Part shown: positions 44,731 through 64,000 of the stretch, in pieces
Position numbering within the stretch: position 1 is the stretch's first letter
Layout: each line of letters begins with the position of its first letter
Position numbers and translations under genes: made by a program
DNA from: Montifringilla adamsi
Taxonomy: Eukaryota > Chordata > Aves > Passeriformes > Passeridae
NCBI GenBank assembly: GCA_017590115.1
Contig: JAGGNK010008437.1
Coordinates: 1-64,000 of the forward strand
Length of the DNA stretch: 64,000 nucleotides
Reading direction: 5' to 3'
The notes under the pieces: model-generated
The model's input: the letters and a program-made list of their open reading frames with translations, nothing else
Database searches by the model: none
What the model was told of the DNA's origin: nothing

Positions 44731-47700
44731 ATTCTTTTGGATGGAGACTATTCTCTTATAAAGTGGAGTGAAATTTTGTTGTCTCCTAGCATGCTTGTAG
44801 GCTGTTCTGTGCTTTCTGGTCAGAGGAGAACTAGTTCTTTTCCCTTTTTTTGATTATGTTTATGTTGAATAGTGTGCATTCTTAGAGAACTCTCCAGGTA
44901 AAACACTTTGCAAGTACACATCTTGTGGAGGCGTGTTCTCTCACCACTGCAAACAGAAGATGCTTTTTGACTGTTGTCACTGCCCACACAACAATGCCAT
45001 CTGGTCATGGTGCAGTCTTCTTCTGTAGCTTTAGAGTACAGGTGCCATAAGCTAACCTTTTATTTCAGTCCTTGTGGAGAAATATTAAAAGACAAGTCTG
45101 AGCAAAGAGAAGTCCATGGTGGCAATAGTTCAACAGAAACAAGAAGTCTGCAGCCCCAGGAGCAGGGACACTGAGGAAGCCTGGTGTGCTGCCCTGAGGG
45201 AAGCAGGAAACAAAGGATGGAGTGGCATGGAGGTGTTGTGGCCATGCTCTGTTTAAAACAATGTAGCCAATGGGAGCTAAGCCAAAGAAGGGCCCAACCA
45301 GTCACCAAAAGCTGAATTTTGTTTTATTGGCTTGAAAATACATAAAACTTTTCATACCTGCATATGCTAATGAAGTAAAACCTCTACATGCTTTACATGT
45401 GTGAACTAAAATCACTCTATTTCCATGTAATGAAATTACATCAGCTGGAACTTTGTCTTTTCCCCACACCCAAAGAAAACTACAAATACAGCATAGGAGG
45501 GGAGGGGGTCAGAGGAGACTTGCTCTGTGTATCCTGGGATGGTTGATGGGCTGTAACCTGCTGCTTTTCCACAGGGGTGCCTGTCAGGTAACTTATTCCA
45601 AGGGGATTCTACAGCTTGTGCTTTCTCATATCAGTGTATTTATCAAGGATAGTTTATGACCCTTATTCTGTCACAATGATCAGTAAACCACACTGTTTAT
45701 GCCTCTGAAATTGGGAATGTGCCCACTCTTGATTGTGCACCTTCTGTGCATCTGTGTTCGTGAGAGTTCTAAAGCAGACATAGAGTGCTGCACTGTTCAC
45801 TGTACAGTATTATCCGTGAAGATCTCCCCGGAACTCAGACAGACTAAGGAGTGGAAGATGTAGACTCCTCTGGGCCCAGTACATCTTTGGATAACCTGGA
45901 AAGCAAGGAGGTCTTCCTTTCCTAAATTTTTACAGCACAGTCCCCGCTGAGTGCTGTAGCTCTTGTGGTAAGAGACATGAAACCAAAGATAAATAAGTAA
46001 TTCAGAGGACAGCACCACACCAGTGTCAGAAGCCCATGATGATGGTTCCACAGACTATGGCTTTTGCTTCCAAGGTGTTAATAGTGAAATTGTTCTCTTC
46101 TTGATGGAGGCTAGTAGCAGTGCTTCTGTGCAAGCTTACCAGGTAGGTGAGAGAGATGCACGATATCTAACATGGACTTTGAGTGTTGGGAAATTACTTT
46201 TATTAACAAAAATGGCTTTGCAGTGGACATTGGCATATTACTGAGGGTTTTTTTGGGTGCTGGTTTTGCAGTTACTTACACAAAGTGGAAGCAAGTTTGG
46301 AGAAGGCTGTCACTGCCTACAGTTTTTGCTCCTTAATTCTGCTATTTGTCTCACTGCTGTTTGACTCTTCCCGCACAAAGTCTGCTTGGTAAAATAATTT
46401 TTAATTTTACCTTGTTGCTCAAATAAAAGTTTTCCAGTTGATTATGGTTGTCTCTGTTTCTTAAACTAAAGACTTACATCTTGTGTTTATTCTTGGAGAG
46501 CTGCTTGCTCCGACCTGCTAAAAGTTGCTACTATGTGAGAGTTATGATCATCAGAGGCATTTGTGGGAATATGCATGGTCCTGGTTTGGTCTGGAGCAGT
46601 GTGTCACTGAAGAAAATGTACGTGTTGTTCATTACAGTGCAATTTGAGGACCTACTCTTCCTTCAATTTTTTATGTATTTTACCAGTGTGTGGATGCTGA
46701 TGATAAAATGTTCTGTCTGTGCCTTTTTCCTCGTTCCATTCACCCAAACTTAGTCCAGTTGGTTGAGAAAATGCTTTGGAGCTTTAGCCAGCAGTCAGCC
46801 CAGTTAGATCCCTTAACCGATCCATCTTCCTTCATAATAAACTTAGAAGTTACTTTAACAAGGTCATTCTCTTTACAAATCTTACACAAGGATGTTGATT
46901 TTTCTAAAATACCAAATACTTTTTATTATTAGCGGGGCAAAATAAATATGAAAGTGGATTTTCTGACAGTTTTAGATGTGAATACTGATACAAACCGTAA
47001 GTCTTCAGAGGTGACTTTTTCGTAATAGAACTGAATCAAAGTATTCTTGTAATTGAAGAAAAATAGTGTTATTTCTAAGTTACACTAATGTAAACAATTG
47101 TATTTACAGTGTTAATGTAAGGGATATTATGCTCATTTTTTCAAAGCTGTTTTGTGCTGTCATTCAAGTTGGAAGGGGTATAAAGAGGCAGACAAATGGG
47201 ATGTAACAGCAAGCTCTCCTTTTCCATGGATCAGTTGTCTTTGAGCGCTTCTAGACAGCAGCTGAATCTGTGGATGGAGAAGGATCTCTCCTGAAGGCAG
47301 AGTGCTGGTCGTTCCTCAAAAAGATATTGCAATTCTACAAGTTAATTGGGGTTTTTTTTTAATACATTTTGTCTAGTTCTGCAATGCTCTTAAAATTCTT
47401 TCTGTGGAGATTGTTTTGTTGTCTTAAGTGTTCTAGGCATGCCTTTGTTAGTATTCATCTTTTTCTCTCACATTTTGAAGATTGGGTCCTGCTTCTCATC
47501 TATTCCTCTGTTTTGGCTCTCTCTGTAAGTTCTTAGTCTGATGAGCACATTTCCTTGTATCCATGCTCTCATTCTGTATGTTCTGGTTATCTGTCATAAT
47601 TTTACTGACTTTCTGTTTTTGTTTGGACAAGGAAAAAGGGTAAAAAACCCAAACAAACTACTGGGTTTTTCTGGAATATACAGTGTATTTGTAGTTTATG

Positions 47701-47929
47701 TTGTAAGCAGTTATAATGTCCTCTAAATAGTTCCAAGTCTTTTCTCAAGATGTATCACACCACATGCATAATTTAAACTAAATTTTGAAATTAATTCCTT
47801 AGGGAATTATATGGTGGATTAGGATATGATTATGCATAATTTGAGTAACATCAGTTTCTGCCTTGGAGAGGAGTCAGGGAAAGGGAAATGTGAAAATCAG
47901 AACTCAGTGGGAAGAATCTTAGGAAAATT

Positions 47930-48110
47930 CAGGTTGGGATAGACCTCAGAAGGTCATTTATTTCAATCTTCTCCTTAGAGCAGGATGAGCGACAAGGGTA
48001 GGCCAGGTCACTGAGGTCTTTGCCTGGTCTTGTAACCCTTCAAGAACGGAGTCTGCACGACCTCTCTGGGCCTTACTGTCATTTTTGAGCAGACACCTCT
48101 CTGCAAGAAC
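47930..48110 (-). mobile_element. CR1 LINE 3' fragment, minus strand, diverged
   Basis: It reads AATTCAGGTTGGGATAGACC, TCAGAAGGTCATTTATTTCA and ACGACCTCTCTGGGCCT, an old copy of the CR1 tail in reverse. Confidence 0.65.
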
Positions 48111-50354
48111 CTGCCTTCCTGTTGAATTGCTTACGGTTCCTGCATGCCCTGCGTTTCAGTGTCATTTCTCTTTTCATTGCCAAGGACTGCTGCCACCTGC
48201 AAAAACTGCCTGCAGATACAAATATTGCACTCTAGTACTGGTTTTCCATGTGCTTTTCGTCTTCAGTGCTGTTCCAAAATAGATCTGCTGATTTAAACTG
48301 CTGTGAGGCTGTTTTAACAGAAGTAAAAGCAGGTGGGAAGTGGTATAGAATGAGCTTGTCATTAGGCATTGAATATGACAAAAGAACAACTATTTATTGA
48401 ATTCCTAATAGTCCTCACTTGTCAATTTTTTTTAGCATCCCCACTTGCCCCGCCTGAGATCCATCACAAACCCTTTGTCTTGCAGTTTCCCTCTGTGCAG
48501 TCATGCTTTCTAGCATTGTTGCAGCTTCTATGTAGAACTCACAGATCTACCATCCTTTTCCCCTTCTGATGGAATTATTATTATCTCCACCCAGTCTTTC
48601 TCAACCAGGATCAGTTTGACACAGAAATACTAAGATTTTATATTTCCTTGCAGCTCAGTAGTGAGTACCTCAGTCCCAATTTGTCTGTTCAGCATAACTC
48701 CCTCCTCAACTTTTTATTTTAGCTGATTGTTGCAGAGTTTTTTGACCCCATGTAACACTGCTGTATTGCTTTTTTTCTAAAATTTTTATACCAAGCTATA
48801 GCAAAATCCTGCATTTATTACTAAAAATAAAATATTGAAGCAAAAAGGATGTCCCATACATTCAGGAGCTCTTCCTTTCCTCCATGGGAGGCCTTAGTTA
48901 AACCAGCTGAAATAAATAGAAATTGTTCCATGAGATAGCAATAAAACTGGATTTGTTACAAGTGTCCATGTTAGGTTTCTTTTACTTTTATAGGCAACTC
49001 CCACCCCTTTCTCTCCCAATACATTCTATACATCTTCCTGTATTTTTCTTTTTTTTTAAAATTCTCTAAGTGTAAAGTGTGAGAAGAGACAGAATGAAAG
49101 ACAACACAGAGTTGCATTATTAAAGTACCAACAAAATCTTAACAGAAAGTACTGAAAAAATATTGCTTGTTATTATTGTGTTTTATTTTAGAAACAGGCT
49201 TCCATCACAAGTCACTATGGCTTTGGGTCAGTTATAGGTTTGATTTAGACAGTGAGCAGAGTAACTTCAGGTGGAGGACTGGCAATGCAGCCAGAAGGGT
49301 ATTGCAAAAGCATAACACTATCAAGAAATAAAATTATACCTTTGGGGTGAATGCCATTAATATTAAAAAAAAAAAAAAATTACAATTCCAGCAGAGGAAA
49401 ACTACTCCTTTAGAAGTTACTGTTTCTGAAAATGAAACAGAAGAAAGTTATTTCTGTTCAACGAGTGTGAAAATCTGTAGTTTAAAAAACATTTGTATTG
49501 CTTTATATCGCAAGATAATACCATTACAGAAGTTTTCACTAGCTAAGATATGTCAATTTAAATTAAGTGAAATGATGCTCTAGGCAGAAAGAACAAGAAA
49601 AGCCACTTGTTCTTAGTGCCACACTCACACTGTGTTTTCTAAAGGAGATAAAAAGATAGCTTTACTCTGCTTATGATGCATTATACTCAACTCTAACATG
49701 GAGAGGGGACATCTTTTCACACACATGCCTAAGTTTGCATGTCATCTGTGCTCTCAGCAGTCAAATAATAAAAGGAATTCTCCACTTTGTGAATCCAAGA
49801 TTAAATTCTAAATTGTACCATCTGAGAACTAATTTTATGATCATGATCTCCAGCTTTCAATCAGCCAGGATTAAAAAAAAAAAAAATTTCAAGAAAGAAA
49901 ACATGCTACAGTTTCTGATATGATTATACAATTTCAACACTAAAAAGTATCTGTCTCTTCTATTGTTACCTTTTGTTGTTTTCGTGTCTCCAGCAGACAA
50001 GGCACATCTTGCACTAAATGATTATTTCAGCCAAAGAAAGATGTTTTGTTACATCTGACTAAGTCCCCAGGTTTTGGAAGAAAAGTTAAAAGAAAGTAAT
50101 GTCACCTCTCACTGACTCAGCAAAAACTGTTTCCACTTCACATTTATGCAAATAATTGTGCGTCTACGGCTGAAGAAAAAGGCTTTTTGTGCCTCTGCAC
50201 AACACACCACAATTCAGTTATGACAATACACTGCTGGAAATTCCTGTGATAATCCTAATCAATACTACTGATATAATGTAAATTACAGTCAACAGTTTTG
50301 ACTAGAAACACAAAACACAACCTCCCAGCCAAAGTCACAGAAATGAGAATAAGA

Positions 50355-50360
50355 TTTATT
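50355..50360 (-). promoter_or_regulatory. Candidate polyadenylation signal of RIOK2
   Basis: AATAAA on the minus strand, about 126 nt past the RIOK2 stop codon. A longer 3' UTR is possible. Confidence 0.5.
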
Positions 50361-50485
50361 AACTCCCAGAAGAACATCTGGTTTGCGTAGCAGAGATTGC
50401 TCCTTTACATAAAAGGATTATTGGTAAATTAGCATGGTCATTTTAGCTGTATACATTCCTCATGTTCCATAGGAGCTTTAATAAA

Positions 50486-60638
<10,153 letters not shown>

Positions 60639-60753
60639 GGCCGCAGCGGCAGAGGAGTAGGGGCGGGAAAAAAAAAAAAAAGGAAAGAAGGAAAAAATAT
60701 CCGGAAAAGGATGAGGAAAGAGATACGGCGGATGAGGAAAAGGAGCGCAGGCC

Positions 60754-60763
60754 GCGCATGCGC
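60754..60763. promoter_or_regulatory. NRF1 palindrome GCGCATGCGC
   Basis: A perfect match to the NRF1 consensus about 116 bp upstream of the RIOK2 start codon, a common position in promoters of ribosome and mitochondrial genes. Confidence 0.7.
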
Positions 60764-60986
60764 AGCTGCACCCTGGCTAGGTCCTGGCAGCTGCGTGCGC
60801 CGCCGCGCTCCGCCGGGTCCCGCTGCGCTCCGCCCGTCACCGAGCCGGGAACCCGAGCCGAAACGCGGAGAAACTCTGCTCCAAGCTCGGCGGGACCCCC
60901 TTCGATGCCTCCCTGCCGCGGGGGAGTTTTTTAGGACGCCCGTGCAGCTGCCAGGACCTGTTCCCCTGAGGAGTGCTTCCCGCTCG

Positions 60987-61014
60987 TCACATGACGCTCA
61001 TCACGTGACGCTGT
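60987..61014. promoter_or_regulatory. Tandem 14-bp E-box units (TCACATGACGCTCA / TCACGTGACGCTGT)
   Basis: Two adjacent 14-bp copies contain CACATG and the palindromic TCACGTGA, a USF/MiT-type E-box. They lie about 350 bp upstream of the RIOK2 start. Confidence 0.5.
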
Positions 61015-64000
61015 GTGGAATGTCGGGGAATGGCGGGGTCGGCGTGGCTGGCAAAGAGCTCTCTTGTCCCAAGGATAACCCGGTGTTGCCAACCCTTTTA
61101 AACACAAATCCAGACATTCTGGCAAGCCAATGTAGAGAAAAACTCTTTGGTCTTCATTTACACTTCATAGTGAATATTTTACTAGGAAAAAGTGAAGAAC
61201 GTTCACGTTCCATCACGTACACCCCTGTGAAAGCAAAATCCGAATGCCAAAATGTCAACGCTTGTTGCAGTTTCCGTCACGTTAACATACTAGAACCTCA
61301 TCTGGCGGATTTCTTGCTCTCCCATTTTTTTTCTTTCTTTTTCCCCCACTGTCTGTTGTAGGTATGAAAATAAGAAGGCAAGATAGTTTTCATTTCTCTC
61401 AGCCAACCATCTGTGTACAGCTGTCTGCTCAAATATCTTCAAAAAATGAAAAAAACCCAAACAAAATCCAAAGAGAAGACAGCAGCATCAGATGCACATA
61501 CTGTGAACAAAGACCCATATGTACTGTTTGTGACCTCTGCCTCTTACCTCCCTTGTAAACTATATGTTTGCTCATTAAGTTTCCGTACTTCATTGTGGTT
61601 TGTAAATTTCAGAGACTCTGTAATTGATTACAATTACAGGCAAAGTTAATTTTATCTATCTTTGTTTTCATCCACCTGCTAATGCCGTGGTCAGTACTCT
61701 CAGATGAATCCATTTCATGGACACACAACAAGAAACAGGCTGAACTGCATCCTCCAAAGTACTTTGATATTGGCCCAATTCCTCATCCAGCTGACACAAA
61801 ACAAACATTCCCCTTTTCCAGGCACATCTAGTAGCAAATGAAGACCATTTTTTTCTACTCTTTACTGGTTTTTTGATTTTTTTTAAGAACCTTGGCTTTT
61901 CTCCCTTGCTCTGATTCTAGACCTGTGAACTGAAAAGATCCTGTCACTGGTTCTGGAACAGATTTTGCCACCTGGTTAGCAGGGGAAGAAAGAAGAGAAA
62001 CCTCCAGCTTCAGGAGACAGGGAAATGAAGGTGTGAGGCTTGGTGGCCTTGTCCAGCTTTCCATTATGAGGTTATGACCTTTGTCTATATTTTCCTTTAT
62101 AATCTGACTGCCTGAAGAACCAGTGAGTAAATCCTGTGTTCCTGATACTTCACTATTCCATTTGCCAACAGAGGTAAAGGAGCGCCAAAGAATCCACAAT
62201 TGTGTAGATATAAATTATTCTGCCAGGATCTGTCTTTTTCTAAGGGTGTCAAATCTCCAGGAAGAGGAGATCCAATCGTTACAGTCAGACTTATTGACAG
62301 CATTCAGAAATTCTATTTCTATTCAGAAATAGAAAATGCTATGTGAAATACCTACCTTTTTCTTCTTCAGAATTTCATGAAGATTTGTTTTGCTTTCTGT
62401 GACTGTACTTTTGGAAAGATTACAATATAAACTGTTCTTTCATGTACAGGAATTTCTGTGTGAACTCACGAAAACAAACAAACAAACAAACAAACAAAAA
62501 AAAAAAAAAACAAAAAACAAAAACCCAAAAAAACAAACACCAAAAAAGCAGACAGCTAAAAGCAGACAGTTGATCTCCAGAGACAAGAATTAAATGGTTA
62601 CTTTTTCCTTTAAATAGAAACTGTCTGGATGCTTAAGGAGAATGTATCCCATCTGATCCACAAATCAGGGATGTAAAGTTGTAAAGTCTGGTGGCATGTT
62701 CCACAAATTCATGGATTACTTAGAAAACACTGCACTGCAATTACGCAGTGTTCTGATGTTTTCAAGTGAAAGTAAATATAAGGAAAAGAAGTAAGGCTCA
62801 ACTGAATTATGTGTTATAAAACCCACCAAGTTTCATATTCTGGAAAGAAAACATAAATTTTGGCTATGTTGAGTGTTCCATTCCATGAGAGCTCTTGTTG
62901 ACATATGGTAAGATACGAAACAGGTAAATTGAACAAATTTTCTTATTTTGTTTTTTCCTTTTGACAAAGGGAAATGGAAAGATCACAGCATCCTGAAGGC
63001 TAGCACAGACTAATCCTCACACCACTCCTGTTGGCAACTCCTTCAATTATTTTAACAGCCAGATCTGGGCCAACCAGGAACAGTACGAAGAAATCCAGCC
63101 AGGCAGACAGCTACAGTGCCATTCATCAGCCCTGGAAAAAGCATTCCAGAGCCTGGCATCTGTGCTCCAGTGCTTGCCAAGCACATCCCCAGAGTGGCCA
63201 CAAAGGCATTGGCTTTCACAGCAGCAAAACAGAAGGAAAGCAAAAGATCCCTGTGAGCCACAGTGGGAGCAGTGGGAAGCACAATGCCATGGTCCTGAGA
63301 ATCACAAAGGTAAAAGCTTTGAAAGGTGAAACTCATGCATTGGGATAAGGACAGTTTAATAGGGGAAGCAAAGGCTGCACACACAAGCAAAGCAAAATAA
63401 GGAATTAATAGCCTGCTTCCCATGGTTAGGCTGGTGCTCAGCACCTCCAACAGAGCAGGGTCCCACTGTACATCAGTGACTTGGAAGGACAAATGCCATC
63501 ACTCCATATGCCCACTGTTTCCTTCTTCCCCCATTTTTTTATACACTGAGCCTGATGCCATATGGTCTGGAATATCCCTTGCGTCAGTTTGGGTCACCTG
63601 TCCTGGCTGTGTCCCCTCCCATATATCCCCAATCCCTTCACCAGTGCGGCAGTAAGAATAACAGGAAAGCCCTTGGCTTTGTGCAAGCCCTGCTCAGCAA
63701 CAGCAAAAACATCTCAGTATTATCAGCCCTGAGTTCAGCACAGGTCAAAAATACAGCCCCATAACAGCCCCTGGGAACAAAATCAACTCTACCCCAGCCA
63801 AAAGCAACACAGAGGTGCAGAGCAGAAACTGTGGAGATGGCCCCCTTGTTGATCCCCACTGGATCCTGTCAGTGCCTAGCAGCAGGAAAAAGGGGCAGGG
63901 GGCAGCTGGCAGTGCCCACGCTGCACCAGTGCCTCACAAGAACTGGTCTGCAGGGAAAAAAGAGCAGAACAGGAACAGCCAAACTGAGCACAGCACGGTG
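61015..64000. other. Intergenic DNA upstream of RIOK2
   Basis: No gene was recognised. A (CAAA)n/A-rich tract lies at 62470-62530. The 146-codon minus-strand ORF at 63052-63492 has hydrophobic stretches but no family signature. Confidence 0.5.
62470..62530. repeat. (CAAA)n and poly-A-rich simple repeat
   Basis: About six CAAA units run into a 16-A tract and further A-rich sequence; possibly the tail of a retrotransposed copy, but no body was recognised upstream. Confidence 0.85.

Larger units (their letters stand above)
44205..50354. other. Intergenic DNA between the FN3KRP pseudogene and RIOK2
   Basis: It is AT-rich and holds two old CR1 fragments (listed separately). No exon of RIOK2's usual vertebrate neighbour LIX1 was recognised. 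Confidence 0.5.

Noticed and set aside
44205..50354. Search for LIX1, TBCD or FN3K exons
   Set aside because: None of the characteristic motifs were found, so no neighbour gene is claimed.
63052..63492. 146-codon minus-strand ORF
   Set aside because: Hydrophobic in places but with no recognisable signal peptide, domain or splice context.

Overview
The window looks like bird nuclear DNA, most likely from a songbird. It has spliced genes with GT-AG introns, many CR1 LINE 3' fragments, several LTRs of endogenous retroviruses (ERVs), and members of two gene families that I recall as expanded in passerines: PAK3-like kinases and Topors-like RING proteins. The one clearly intact conserved gene is RIOK2, which as I recall lies on the Z chromosome in birds. 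A sex-chromosome origin is therefore an inference; Z versus W cannot be decided from the sequence.

Layout. 0.5-4.5 kb (minus): regulatory and linker exons and the first kinase exon of a PAK3-like gene that runs off the left edge. 6.5-7.5 kb (plus): a Topors-like RING gene copy with two in-frame stops. 8.1-16.4 kb: ERV territory, with a minus-strand LTR, then a 2,615-bp segment present twice head to tail (each copy carrying a solo LTR with a 6-bp target duplication plus broken integrase), then a broken env and a 3' LTR. 16.4-23 kb: CR1 pieces and three more LTRs. 24.0-27.8 kb (minus): two tandem Topors-like genes, one intact (417 or 411 aa) and one shortened by a stop codon. 29-33 kb: nested LTR material and an ERVL-type LTR matching the one at 21.6 kb. 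33-39 kb: intergenic DNA with CR1 copies. 39.25-44.2 kb (plus): an intron-bearing FN3KRP (ketosamine-3-kinase) pseudogene that keeps a CpG-rich 5' end. 50.5-60.6 kb (minus): complete RIOK2 in 10 exons (555 aa), with a CpG-island promoter holding an NRF1 palindrome. 61-64 kb: no recognisable gene.

The genes do not form one pathway. The left half is a fast-evolving landscape of duplicated accessory genes and mobile elements; the right half is a conserved housekeeping locus (40S ribosome maturation) beside a decayed protein-repair kinase. The most unusual signals are in-frame coiled-coil cassette exons in the PAK3-like linker, a homologous +1-frame ORF overlapping two Topors-like copies, and the nearly identical tandem duplication inside the ERV.
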